DNA of 13,144 bases from Comamonadaceae bacterium (GTDB lineage Bacteria; Pseudomonadota; Gammaproteobacteria; Burkholderiales; Burkholderiaceae), in the NCBI GenBank assembly GCA_947505995.1, contig CANNNB010000045.1, positions 1 through 13,144 on the forward strand, written 5' to 3'. The translations under genes were made by a program, and so were the position numbers. Shown in pieces: positions 1 to 7,697 of this stretch. Positions within the stretch are counted from its first letter, which is position 1. Each line of letters begins with the position of its first letter. The notes beneath the pieces are model-generated. The model made no database searches and was not told the origin of the DNA. It worked only from the letters and a program-made list of their open reading frames with translations.

Positions 1-140
1 CCGTGGTGGGCGATGATCCCATGATGCGCGCCAGCGTCATCACCCGGACTGCCGATCAGCAATGGCAAACCTCAGAACCTTGGGACACCATTGCCCCTCG
101 CCTGCAAGGCTTTCCAGAACACAAGCGTTTTACCTTTTAA
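1..140 (+). CDS. pcm: Partial 3' end of probable protein-L-isoaspartate O-methyltransferase
   Basis: The gene enters from outside the window. From base 3 the third frame is open for 45 codons to a TAA at 138-140. The visible tail starts with VVGDDPMMRASVITRT and ends EHKRFTF. It resembles the C-terminal end of the Pcm-family proteins of Burkholderiales, where a VVG..P.M.A..ITR strand is followed by an acidic linker and an aromatic terminus. Pcm methylates damaged L-isoaspartyl residues in the cytosol so that they can be repaired. The SAM-binding domain is not in the window, so the call rests on the tail and on the order pcm–rhodanese–tolC–waaA, which I recall from related genomes. The next gene starts 40 bp downstream on the same strand, suggesting co-transcription. 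Confidence 0.6.
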   Translation, partial: VVGDDPMMRASVITRTADQQWQTSEPWDTIAPRLQGFPEHKRFTF

Positions 141-180
141 AACACTTAAGCCCTATTTCACAGACAACACCGCCTCATTT

Positions 181-519
181 ATGCAACAAGTTAGCCCCGC
201 CCAATTTAGCGAATGGATCACGCAAGCTACGGCTCATGGACAACCCTTGATTTTGGATGTACGCGAAACATGGGAATGCCAATTGGCCAGTATTGCGCCT
301 CCTGACTGTGAAGTTCAAATCATTCCTATGCAGACCGTACCAGAGCGCCTTCATGAGCTAGACAAAAAAAGGCCTATTGCATGCCTGTGCCACCATGGCG
401 GCCGCAGCATGCAAGTGGCATCATTTTTAGAGCAGCATGGCTTTGAAAATATCACCAACATCAGTGGCGGCATCAACGCTTGGTCATCTCAAGTCGATTC
501 AAGTGTCCCTGTTTATTAA
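181..519 (+). CDS. Single-domain rhodanese-like sulfurtransferase
   Basis: A 112-residue cytosolic protein consisting of one rhodanese domain, the size of GlpE-type enzymes. The N-terminal LDVRE block (residues 25-29) and the active-site loop CHHGGR (70-75) are intact. Cys70 is the predicted persulfide-carrying residue, and the following helix and the GGINAW motif near the C terminus complete the fold. Such proteins move sulfane sulfur from thiosulfate or another donor to thiol acceptors; the physiological partner here is unknown. The ATG at 181 is preferred because it gives the normal domain start. An in-frame ATG at 91 would run inside the preceding gene and add a tail unlike the family. 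No strong Shine-Dalgarno sequence precedes 181. It lies between the pcm-like gene and tolC, a recurrent order in this group. Confidence 0.88.
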   Translation: MQQVSPAQFSEWITQATAHGQPLILDVRETWECQLASIAPPDCEVQIIPMQTVPERLHELDKKRPIACLCHHGGRSMQVASFLEQHGFENITNISGGINAWSSQVDSSVPVY

Positions 520-561
520 GTTGACATCCCTTCTTACCGGCTATTGCCTAGAAAGATTTTT

Positions 562-1878
562 ATGAATTTGCGCTTTGTCCCTCTCACGCTGGCTATTTCC
601 GCTGCTTTCGCTGGCTCAGTTCAAGCGCAGAGCTTGATGTCTTTGTTCGAAACTGCTCGAGGCTTCGATGCCACTTACAAGGCTGCTCAATACCAATACA
701 CAGCCAATTTGTCCAAGGGTGAGCAAGCCAAAGCACTGCTTTTACCCACAGTTGGTTTGGCTGCCAACATCAATAGGACCGAAGTTGACCTCATTCCCGG
801 TGCATCAGCCAATTCACAAAGCATGGCTTTCACCATCAACGCCACGCATCCCCTTTACCGCCCCGCCAATACGGCAGCCTACCAACAAGGCATGCGTCAA
901 TTGCAACTGGCAAGTATTCAACTCAAGGCCGCCGAGCAAGACCTGATGGTCCGATTGAGCCAAGCCTACTTTGATGTCCTCATATCTCGTGAAAGTTTGG
1001 ACTTTGTGAAGGCGCAAAAAATGGCTGTTGCCGAGCAGTTGGCAGCTGCAAAACGCAACTTTGAAGTAGGTACCTCCACCATCACCGACACTCGCGAAGC
1101 GCAAGCTCGCTACGACTTGGTTTTGGCTCAGGAAATTGCGGCAGACAACGATTTGCGCATCAAACGCCTGGCTTTGAATCAACTGGTTGGACTTAACAAC
1201 ATTGAGCCCAAATCTTTGTCGCGCAATGCCAAGTTGTCTGCACCTGACACATCATCGATCGATCAATGGGTGAAACAGTCCTCTGAATTCAACCCTGCTG
1301 TTCTCCAAACTCGTGCAACGCTTGATATTGCCAAACTCGAAACCACGCGAGCAGAGGCTGGACACAAGCCCACCCTCGATCTGGTTGCTGGCTTCACCCC
1401 TACGCGCTATAAAAATGGCAGAGGCATCAACGCGTCGCAACTTGATAACAATGCAAACACAATAAGTTTGGCCTTTAACATGCCCTTGTTTGCTGGCTAC
1501 GCTACTCAAAATCGCATCAAGGAGACAGTGGCATTGGAAGACAAAGCACGTTCCGACCTCGATGCCGCTGAACGCAACGTGGCTCAGGCAACACGCACCG
1601 CCTTCTTCGGTTTGCAATCTGGCATTGGTCAAGTCAATGCACTCCAAGCCGCTGAATCATCCAGCCAAAGCGCTTTAGATGCCAATAAGTTGGGCTACCA
1701 AGTGGGTGTGCGCATTAACATCGATGTGCTTAACAGCCAGAGCCAACTGTTTCAAACCAAACGTGATTTGGCCAAGGCGCGCTACGATGTTTTGTTGGGT
1801 CAACTCAAACTTCGACAATCTGCCGGCACGCTGACTGAAACCGATCTGGCTTCAATTAACGCACTGTTAAATCCTTGA
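562..1878 (+). CDS. tolC: TolC family outer-membrane channel protein
   Basis: A 438-residue precursor of a TolC-type outer-membrane efflux protein. These form trimeric beta-barrel and alpha-helical tunnels that dock with type I secretion or RND/MFS efflux pumps. The start at ATG 562 gives a typical Sec signal peptide: a short basic N terminus (MNLR), a hydrophobic core, and a likely cleavage after Ala22 in VQA|QS. A TTG at 544 would only add six residues before the signal. The mature protein starts with the family's SLMSLFETA segment and shows the two-fold OEP repeat: long Ala/Gln-rich helices with a QAYFDVLISRE-type helix in the first half and a matching TRTAFFGLQSGI helix in the second. Length fits the family (about 430-480). 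The 3' end overlaps the convergent waaA gene by 23 bp, and there is no terminator hairpin between them. Confidence 0.92.
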   Translation: MNLRFVPLTLAISAAFAGSVQAQSLMSLFETARGFDATYKAAQYQYTANLSKGEQAKALLLPTVGLAANINRTEVDLIPGASANSQSMAFTINATHPLYRPANTAAYQQGMRQLQLASIQLKAAEQDLMVRLSQAYFDVLISRESLDFVKAQKMAVAEQLAAAKRNFEVGTSTITDTREAQARYDLVLAQEIAADNDLRIKRLALNQLVGLNNIEPKSLSRNAKLSAPDTSSIDQWVKQSSEFNPAVLQTRATLDIAKLETTRAEAGHKPTLDLVAGFTPTRYKNGRGINASQLDNNANTISLAFNMPLFAGYATQNRIKETVALEDKARSDLDAAERNVAQATRTAFFGLQSGIGQVNALQAAESSSQSALDANKLGYQVGVRINIDVLNSQSQLFQTKRDLAKARYDVLLGQLKLRQSAGTLTETDLASINALLNP

Positions 1879-3190
1879 TTGAATGCAACAACTCCAGCAC
1901 TGCCAGCGCAGTGCGATGAGTGCCGCCCCCATGCTGCTGTGCAAATTGAGTAGCATGGTGTGAGCGCATTTGTTGCAGTTCCTTGTTCTGTACTGTCTGA
2001 ACCGCCAAGCTCACGGCCTCTTCCATATCATTGCAACGCTGAGCCGCACCGGCCGCTTCGGCTGCGCGTGCAGCATCTAAAAAATTGAAGGTATGCGGCC
2101 CCATCAAAATGGGACAAGCGCATGCCGCCGCTTCAATTAAATTTTGACCACCCAAGTTTTCAAAACTGCCGCCAAGCAAAGCCATATCGGCCAAGCTGTA
2201 ATAAAGTGCCATTTCGCCAAGACTGTCACCCAACAGAATCACAGAGGCTTCGTTGGTGCCATCTCCTACTGAAGCAGGGTTCAAGGCGGGTCCTTCTTGT
2301 CCCCAAGTTGAGCGTCTGGAAACTCGCAGCCCCGCAGCCAGCAACATGCTCTCCACATCACTCACACGTTGTGGGTGCCTTGGAACAATCAACCAATTTA
2401 CTTGGACATCTGAATGTTGCCCGATGAATGTCTGCCACGCATCCAACCACAGCCGCTCTTCACCCTCTCTCGAACTGGCCAGCATGAGAACTGGCGCCAT
2501 GGCCTTTTGCCGCCAAGATTGGCCCAAGGCCACCTGATCAGCATCAGGTTTGGCATCAAATTTTAAATTGCCAAAGATGCCCTGAACATTGGCACTCAAG
2601 GTCTTCAATCGCATGGCATCGTCAGAGGCCTGCGCATAAACAGCGCTTAGTCCTGCATAGGCAGGCTGCATCAGTGAGGGCCATCGCTGAGCCTTCTGCA
2701 TTGATTTTTCACTCATGCGTGCGTTGACCAACATGATGGGCACGCCGTGAACTTGAGCACGCTGAACAAGAAGGGGCCACACCTCGGTTTCAAGCAGCAA
2801 ACCTATTTTTGGTTTGAATGCGTGAAAAAACCGATCAAGCACCGCCGCTGAATCCCAAGGCTGCCAAATCTGCAAATCACCGTCTTGCAAAAGACGACGC
2901 CCTTCCTCGCGTCCAGTGGCTGTGCCATTTGTAAGCAACAATTTCATGCCAGGAAGCGCCTGTCGCAAAGCTTCAAGCAAAACGGCTGCAGCGCGCGTTT
3001 CGCCCAGAGAGACTGCGTGAATCCAAATCCAGTCTTGACGAGCGCTTTGCGTGTAATGGCCAAATCGTTCCTCAATCAATTGACCGTAAAGCGGCTCTGC
3101 TTGCGCCCGCTTGAACAACTTGCGTCGAAGCAAGGGCTGCGCCAAGCGCGTGAACACGCCGTAAATCCAAAGCGAGAGTCTGGAAATCAC
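1856..3190 (-). CDS. waaA: 3-deoxy-D-manno-octulosonic acid (Kdo) transferase
   Basis: This 444-residue protein is the glycosyltransferase family 30 (GT-B fold) enzyme that transfers Kdo from CMP-Kdo to lipid IVA at the inner face of the cytoplasmic membrane, the first core step of lipopolysaccharide assembly. The N terminus is hydrophobic and basic, typical of the membrane-associated anchor. The HAVSLGE motif carries the predicted catalytic base Glu64. The C-terminal nucleotide-sugar domain shows GGSFENLGGQNLIE and GPHTFNF, both family hallmarks. The start is GTG at 3190: an in-frame TAA lies immediately upstream, so this is the first possible start, and it gives a normal N terminus. The preceding gene, a sugar phosphomutase, ends 31 bp upstream on the same strand, so the two are probably co-transcribed. 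Only one Kdo transferase domain is present; mono- or bifunctionality cannot be read from the sequence. Confidence 0.95.
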   Translation of the reverse strand: MISRLSLWIYGVFTRLAQPLLRRKLFKRAQAEPLYGQLIEERFGHYTQSARQDWIWIHAVSLGETRAAAVLLEALRQALPGMKLLLTNGTATGREEGRRLLQDGDLQIWQPWDSAAVLDRFFHAFKPKIGLLLETEVWPLLVQRAQVHGVPIMLVNARMSEKSMQKAQRWPSLMQPAYAGLSAVYAQASDDAMRLKTLSANVQGIFGNLKFDAKPDADQVALGQSWRQKAMAPVLMLASSREGEERLWLDAWQTFIGQHSDVQVNWLIVPRHPQRVSDVESMLLAAGLRVSRRSTWGQEGPALNPASVGDGTNEASVILLGDSLGEMALYYSLADMALLGGSFENLGGQNLIEAAACACPILMGPHTFNFLDAARAAEAAGAAQRCNDMEEAVSLAVQTVQNKELQQMRSHHATQFAQQHGGGTHRTALAVLELLHSIKDLTVR

Positions 3191-3221
3191 TTAGGCAATT
3201 CGAAAGAGCAGGACAAACAAA

Positions 3222-4625
3222 TCAATGCGCCGAGCTTTGCAAGCTGGCATCTGGCTTCACTGTTCTGAGCAAAGTCAACATCTCGTTTTCAATGCGGTGC
3301 AATGCTGCTTCTGTGTGCCCCTCAAAACGCAAGACCAAGACAGGCGTTGTGTTGGAGGCGCGAATCAAACCAAAACCATCGGGCCAATCGACTCTCAAAC
3401 CATCAATGTCTGAAATTTCGGCAGGCGCAGAAAAATAGTTTGCAGCAACTTGCAACAACTTGGCGGTGAGTTCGTGGGGCTCACCTTCTTTGCAAGCAAC
3501 ATTCAACTCAGGCGTGCTAAAGCTCGTTGGCAACGCCTTTAAAACAACGTTGGCATTGGGGCTGCGACTTAAAATTTCCAACAAGCGGCAACCTGCGTAG
3601 GTGCCATCGTCAAAGCCATACCAACGCTCCTTGAAAAAGATATGGCCACTCATCTCACCGCCCAAGGGCGCTTGACCACCCTCAGCTTCAATTTGTTTCA
3701 TCTTGGCTTTGATCAGGGAGTGGCCAGTTTTAAACATCAGAGGTGTACCGCCTGCTGCTCGAATAGCGGGGGCCAAACGTTGCGAACACTTCACATCAAA
3801 CAAAATAGTGCCACCAGGCACGCGATTTAAAACATCTTGAGCAAACAATTGCATTTGCCTGTCTGGGTAAATGGTTTCACCATCTTGGGTCACGATGCCC
3901 AGTCGATCACCATCGCCATCAAACGCCAGTCCTAACTCGGCACCAGAGCTCGCCAAGGTTGCAATGAGATCTTTCAAATTTTCTGGCTTGCTAGGATCTG
4001 GGTGGTGATTGGGAAAGTTGCCATCAACCTCGCTGAACAATTCAATGACTTCGCAACCCAGAGCACGGAAAATACCGGGGGCACTGGCGCCAGCAATGCC
4101 GTTACCAGAATCGACCACAATTTTCAGGGGGCGGGTCAACTGGATGCCAGACACAATGCGCTTAATATAGGCTGGCAAAATATCTACGACACGGACAGAG
4201 CCACCCACTTTGAGATGCCAAGACTCATTTTCAATGACGTGTTGCAGTGCTTTGATTTCATCTCCATAAATAGCCCTGCCACCCAATACCATTTTGAAAC
4301 CATTGTCGTCTTTGGGGTTGTGGCTACCCGTCACTTGAATGCCGCTGTTGCAAACAGTGTGCGCAGCAAAATAAAGTTGCGGTGTGGTGGTGAGCCCTAC
4401 ATCGATCACTTCAATGCCAACGCTAACAAGCCCTCGCATCAAGGCGGCCGACAGCACAGGACCACTGAGGCGGCCGTCGCGCCCAACCGCCACGCTTTGC
4501 ACCCCCTCCTTCATAGCCAAGCTGCCAAAGGCTCTGCCTAAGGCTTCAGCCAGGTTGTCGTCTAAATTGCGAAGGTAGGTGCCGCGGATGTCGTAGGCCT
4601 TGAAAATGGATGCCGTAACTTGCAT
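3222..4625 (-). CDS. Phosphomannomutase/phosphoglucomutase
   Basis: A 467-residue cytosolic alpha-D-phosphohexomutase of the AlgC/ManB type, which interconverts the 1- and 6-phosphates of mannose or glucose and so feeds nucleotide sugars into lipopolysaccharide and exopolysaccharide. All four domain signatures are present: FKAYDIRG (residues 8-15), the phosphoserine loop TGSHNP with Ser101, the metal loop DGDGD (236-240), the sugar-specificity loop GGEMSGH (322-328), and the C-terminal phosphate-binding RASNTTP loop (422-428). Length is normal for AlgC-like enzymes (about 460). The start at ATG 4625 gives the usual short stretch before FKAYDIRG, and the Shine-Dalgarno is weak. waaA follows 31 bp downstream, consistent with a role in envelope polysaccharide. 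The dual mannose/glucose specificity is inferred from the family, so no symbol is given (algC or manB would both be possible). Confidence 0.93.
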   Translation of the reverse strand: MQVTASIFKAYDIRGTYLRNLDDNLAEALGRAFGSLAMKEGVQSVAVGRDGRLSGPVLSAALMRGLVSVGIEVIDVGLTTTPQLYFAAHTVCNSGIQVTGSHNPKDDNGFKMVLGGRAIYGDEIKALQHVIENESWHLKVGGSVRVVDILPAYIKRIVSGIQLTRPLKIVVDSGNGIAGASAPGIFRALGCEVIELFSEVDGNFPNHHPDPSKPENLKDLIATLASSGAELGLAFDGDGDRLGIVTQDGETIYPDRQMQLFAQDVLNRVPGGTILFDVKCSQRLAPAIRAAGGTPLMFKTGHSLIKAKMKQIEAEGGQAPLGGEMSGHIFFKERWYGFDDGTYAGCRLLEILSRSPNANVVLKALPTSFSTPELNVACKEGEPHELTAKLLQVAANYFSAPAEISDIDGLRVDWPDGFGLIRASNTTPVLVLRFEGHTEAALHRIENEMLTLLRTVKPDASLQSSAH

Positions 4626-4736
4626 AAAAATAACTTTCTAAGAGATCTGACGCACCGCTTTACTGTGCGCCCTTGGAATGAACTTCTTTGGGCTCCATTG
4701 TAGGTGCGGCGGGCTCAAATCGGATACGATTGGCGC

Positions 4737-5261
4737 ATGCAATTTCACCCTGAAACCAGCTACAAAATCACTCAAAGCCCATGGGGCTTATTGACCCTGG
4801 CGGCCAAACCCTCAGGCCTGTGTGGTGTTTGGTTTGAGACGCAAAAACATTTTCCAGACATCAGGTCTTGGGCACTTTCAAATCAACACCCCACTTTGCT
4901 TCAAGCAGAAGATTGCTTGCGCAATTACTTTGACAAGCAATGGCCGAAAGCAACTTCAGCCAGACAAGCCCTTCAAAGCCTTTCGCTAGATTTAAGTCTA
5001 GGAACAGCCTTCCAGCAAGCTGTTTGGCATGCCCTCATGAGCATTCCCTTAGGACAAACATGCAGTTATGGTGAGCTTGCAGCGGCCATCGGTCGGCCCA
5101 CGGCGGTTAGAGCAGTCGGATCAGCCGTTGGCCGAAATCCGATGAGCATTTTGATACCTTGTCACCGCGTCGTGGGCAGTCAGGGGCAAATCACAGGTTA
5201 TGCAGGTGGTATTTGGCGCAAACAAGCTTTGCTCAAGCTTGAGAATGCCAGCATCAGCTGA
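4737..5261 (+). CDS. ogt: Methylated-DNA–[protein]-cysteine S-methyltransferase
   Basis: A 174-residue suicide DNA-repair protein that transfers the alkyl group from O6-alkylguanine (and O4-alkylthymine) onto its own cysteine. The C-terminal DNA-binding domain is complete: a helix-turn-helix region around YGELAAAIGRPTAVRAVG, with Arg125 as the likely nucleotide-flipping arginine, followed by the acceptor motif IPCHRVV with Cys142 and the trailing GYAGG segment. The N-terminal domain is of the Ogt type, without an AraC or AlkA fusion as found in Ada. The ATG at 4737 is chosen over an in-frame GTG at 4704 because it yields the usual family N terminus; no good Shine-Dalgarno is seen. It is divergent from the phosphomutase, separated by 111 bp, and is followed by a permease relic, so it is probably a single-gene unit. 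Confidence 0.93.
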   Translation: MQFHPETSYKITQSPWGLLTLAAKPSGLCGVWFETQKHFPDIRSWALSNQHPTLLQAEDCLRNYFDKQWPKATSARQALQSLSLDLSLGTAFQQAVWHALMSIPLGQTCSYGELAAAIGRPTAVRAVGSAVGRNPMSILIPCHRVVGSQGQITGYAGGIWRKQALLKLENASIS

Positions 5262-5287
5262 TCATTTTTACTCATGCGCATGGGCCC

Positions 5288-5467
5288 TGCCGAATTTGTG
5301 CTGGGCCTGCCTAGGCGCTCACTGTGACTTTCTTAATTCCCGTATTTGCTTTAATCTATGGGGTGGTATTCTTGAGTGAAACACTCACCCTGAGCATGGA
5401 CTTCTAAGGCATGTTGGTCGGTATTGGCTCAGCTATGTCGAGTGGTATTTTTCCTACAATGAAATAA
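5288..5467 (+). pseudogene. Relic of an EamA/DMT-type permease C terminus
   Basis: Between ogt and the first Bug gene one frame reads like the last two transmembrane helices of an EamA (drug/metabolite transporter, RhaT/YdcZ-like) permease. It contains ALTVTFLIPVFALIYGVVFL (5315-5374), then SETLTLSMDF, then GMLVGIGSAMSSGIF. Family members typically have a VTFLIPVF..L.G..FL.E.LT segment at this point, followed by a G..L...G helix. The frame is broken by TAG at 5312-5314 (between GPA and ALTV) and by TAA at 5405-5407 (between SMDF and GML), and ends at TAA 5465-5467. No intact N-terminal part exists in the window, since ogt ends at 5261. It is therefore a truncated and decayed gene rather than a short real one. 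The match is by eye; a translated search is needed to confirm it. Confidence 0.7.
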
Positions 5468-5472
5468 TCTCA

Positions 5473-6474
5473 ATGATGAAACGACGCAACTTCTCACACC
5501 AAATCACCTTGACCTTGCTTGCTGGAATTTTGGCTACTGCCAATGTCCTTGCCCAAAGCGCACCAGCCAGTGTGCTTACCAGTACCCAAGCCCCCATCAA
5601 GCTTATCGTGCCCTTCACACCTGGTACCGGCATTGACCTCATTGCACGCACTGTTGGCCCTAAACTATCGCAGCGACTTGGCCGACCCGTGGTAGTTGAA
5701 AACAGAGTGGGTGCCTCTGGCAACATTGGCACTGAAGCAGTGGTGCGTGCCGTACCCGATGGTCAAACTTTGTTGGTCAGCGTCAACACGCTGGTCATGA
5801 ACAAAAGCCTCTACACAAGCCTGAGTTTCGACCCAGTCAAGGACCTTACTCCGGTCATTCTGACCAGCTGGGGACAGCTTTTGTTGGTCACGCACCCTAA
5901 GTCCAACTTCAAAACTGCAGCCGAATTGGTGGCTACTGCCAAAGCCAACCCAGGGCGCATCAATTACGCCTCGCCTGGTGTTGGTACACCCCATCATTTG
6001 TCCATGGAATTGTTCAAGAACACGGCCCAAGTATTTTTAACGCACATCCCCTACCGAGGTACCGCACCAGCCGTATCTGACTTGCTAGGAGGCCAGGTGG
6101 ACGCCATGTTCTTGCCTATCCACGTTGCGTTGCCACAAATCAAAGCCGGCAAACTGGTTGCTCTGGGAATTGGCAGCGACCAGCGCCACCCCCTTCTGCC
6201 CAATGTGCCCACACTGGCTGAGGCCAAAACGGGCAAAGTGAATGTCGATATGTGGTACGGCATTTTTGCACCCAAAAACACGCCCAATGAATTGGTTCAA
6301 GCTTTCAACAAAGAGCTCAAAATCATCTTGGGCAGTGAAGAAATACAAAAAGCATTCCAACCGCAAGGCATGGATCCGGCTAACAGCACGCCCGAGGAGT
6401 TTGGCAAGTTGGTTGAGCGCGATGCCAACCGCTGGGCCGATCTCATCAAAGCTCAAAATATCAAGGCGGAATGA
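5473..6474 (+). CDS. Bug/TctC family periplasmic solute-binding protein
   Basis: A 333-residue precursor of a tripartite tricarboxylate transporter-type substrate-binding receptor (Bug family), which captures small carboxylates or aromatic acids in the periplasm. The N terminus (MMKRR, hydrophobic stretch, VLA|QS near residue 27) is a Sec signal peptide. The mature part carries the family hallmarks IKLIVPF.PG (residues 42-51), GIDLIAR, RPVVVENRVGASGNIGTEAV, the APDG-like VPDGQTLL, INYASPG, THIPYRG and FAPKNTP. The first ligand loop reads PFTPGTGID, not the usual PF.PGG..D. No TctA/TctB membrane partners are in the window, which is usual for orphan Bug receptors in Burkholderiales. The stop overlaps the start of the next gene (ATGA at 6471-6474), so the pair is translationally coupled, suggesting that the ligand is related to the oxygenase substrate. 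The upstream 5' region is the permease relic, with no clear Shine-Dalgarno. Confidence 0.92.
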   Translation: MMKRRNFSHQITLTLLAGILATANVLAQSAPASVLTSTQAPIKLIVPFTPGTGIDLIARTVGPKLSQRLGRPVVVENRVGASGNIGTEAVVRAVPDGQTLLVSVNTLVMNKSLYTSLSFDPVKDLTPVILTSWGQLLLVTHPKSNFKTAAELVATAKANPGRINYASPGVGTPHHLSMELFKNTAQVFLTHIPYRGTAPAVSDLLGGQVDAMFLPIHVALPQIKAGKLVALGIGSDQRHPLLPNVPTLAEAKTGKVNVDMWYGIFAPKNTPNELVQAFNKELKIILGSEEIQKAFQPQGMDPANSTPEEFGKLVERDANRWADLIKAQNIKAE

Positions 6475-7697
6475 GTATGAACATCGCCATTGTGGGCGGC
6501 GGCATTGCCGGCTTGAGTTTTGCATTGGGCTTGCACAAACGAGGCATTGACTGCGATGTCTTTGAAAGTGTGACTGACGTCAAAGAAATTGGTGTTGGCA
6601 TCACTTTGCTGCCGCATGCCATGCGCGAACTGGCCGATCTTGGTCTGCAAGATGCACTAGAAGCAGTAGGTATTGAAAACTTAGAAAGTGTGTTTTACAC
6701 ACAGCATGGCCAATATGTGTACAAAGAAGCCCGCGGCCGACATGCGGGGTACGCCTTGCCTGAAATTGGCATTCACCGAGGTAAGTTGCATCGAATTTTG
6801 TTTGAAGCCGCTGTAAGCCGGCTAGGTGCGAACAAAGTTCACACGGGCATGCGTTGTTCAGCTTTTTCACAAAATGAGGATGGCGTTCAAATCGAATTTT
6901 CAAACGCCCACACACAAACCAGTGTTACGGTTCAGGCTCAAATTGCCGTGGCATGCGATAGTGTGAATTCTGTCATCCGAAAGCAAATACACCCTCAAGA
7001 TTCACTTTGCTTTGCAGGCATTAACACCTGGCGAGGCGTCACGGTGCACCCGCCCATTCTCACCGGCAAAAGCTACTTGCGCATTGGCACAGTTGAAGTT
7101 GGCAAGATGGTCATCTACCCCATCATTGACAACGTGGATGGCAAAGGCAATCAACTTATCAATTGGGTGGCTGAGCTACAAAAACCCAACGCCGCTATGA
7201 ATGACTGGAATCGCCCAGGCGACCCTGCCGTTTGTGCAGAAATTTTCAAAGACTGGACATTTGATTTCTTGAATGTGCCTGAGCTGATATTGAAAGCTGA
7301 AAAAGTTTTTGAATACCCCATGGTCGACAAAGATGCTCTGCCCTTCTGGACCCAAGGACGCGTGACCCTCATGGGAGATGCCGCTCACCCCATGTACCCA
7401 CGCGGCTCCAATGGTTCGGCCCAAGCGCTCATTGATGCGCGAACCTTAGCAGACCAACTGAGTCAACATACAGACCCTAAAGAAGCCCTGAAGGCCTATG
7501 AAGCCATGCGCTTAGCACCGACGGCCAAGGTGGTTGAAACCAACCGCAATGTGCCGCCTGACTTCATCATCATGAAGGCCCAAGAGCTGAGTGGTGGCAA
7601 GCCCTTCAGGCACATTGACGACCTCATCAGTCAAGATGAGTTGCGACAAATTTCAGACCACTACAAAACTGTGGCTGGCTTTGCCTTAACAAAGTGA
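6471..7697 (+). CDS. FAD-dependent monooxygenase (aromatic hydroxylase-type flavoprotein)
   Basis: A 408-residue cytosolic flavoprotein of the p-hydroxybenzoate/salicylate hydroxylase superfamily (class A flavin monooxygenases). These use NAD(P)H and O2 to hydroxylate aromatic or related rings. Visible motifs are the FAD dinucleotide fold VGGGIAGLS (residues 8-16), the ribose-binding Glu32 after the second strand, and the GD motif LMGDAAHPMYP (300-310) followed by GSNGSAQALIDARTLADQL. The middle DG motif, normally G.DG..S..R, reads ACDSVNSVIR (161-170): the Asp and Arg are kept but the Gly is replaced by Ser. ATG 6471 overlaps the Bug stop codon; ATG 6477 is two codons later and equally possible, with AAGGCGG just upstream as ribosome-binding site. 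The gene ends 37 bp inside the convergent radical SAM gene. The substrate is unknown; coupling to a Bug receptor hints at an imported aromatic acid. Confidence 0.88.
   Translation: MSMNIAIVGGGIAGLSFALGLHKRGIDCDVFESVTDVKEIGVGITLLPHAMRELADLGLQDALEAVGIENLESVFYTQHGQYVYKEARGRHAGYALPEIGIHRGKLHRILFEAAVSRLGANKVHTGMRCSAFSQNEDGVQIEFSNAHTQTSVTVQAQIAVACDSVNSVIRKQIHPQDSLCFAGINTWRGVTVHPPILTGKSYLRIGTVEVGKMVIYPIIDNVDGKGNQLINWVAELQKPNAAMNDWNRPGDPAVCAEIFKDWTFDFLNVPELILKAEKVFEYPMVDKDALPFWTQGRVTLMGDAAHPMYPRGSNGSAQALIDARTLADQLSQHTDPKEALKAYEAMRLAPTAKVVETNRNVPPDFIIMKAQELSGGKPFRHIDDLISQDELRQISDHYKTVAGFALTK

Noticed and set aside
91..180. Upstream in-frame extension of the rhodanese gene (ATG 91)
   Set aside because: It overlaps the preceding gene by 50 bp and adds residues before the domain that do not look like the rhodanese family.
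4002..4541. Open frame of 179 codons on the plus strand inside the phosphomutase gene
   Set aside because: It is antisense to a fully conserved gene, has no recognisable domain or ribosome-binding site, and is best explained by codon bias of the real gene.
4651..4669. Short inverted repeat CGCAC/GTGCG with a nine-base loop between the phosphomutase and ogt
   Set aside because: Five base pairs with no T-tract is too weak for a terminator, and there is no evidence that it is an operator.
5273..5307. Palindrome CATGCGCATG and the GGCCC/GGGCC pair after ogt, considered as a terminator
   Set aside because: Stems are short, the loop is long and no T-run follows; the second pair lies inside the permease relic.
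5455..5460. TACAAT as a −10 box for the Bug–monooxygenase pair
   Set aside because: No acceptable −35 hexamer lies 16-18 bp upstream, and the position is so close to the start codon that the leader would be only a few bases.
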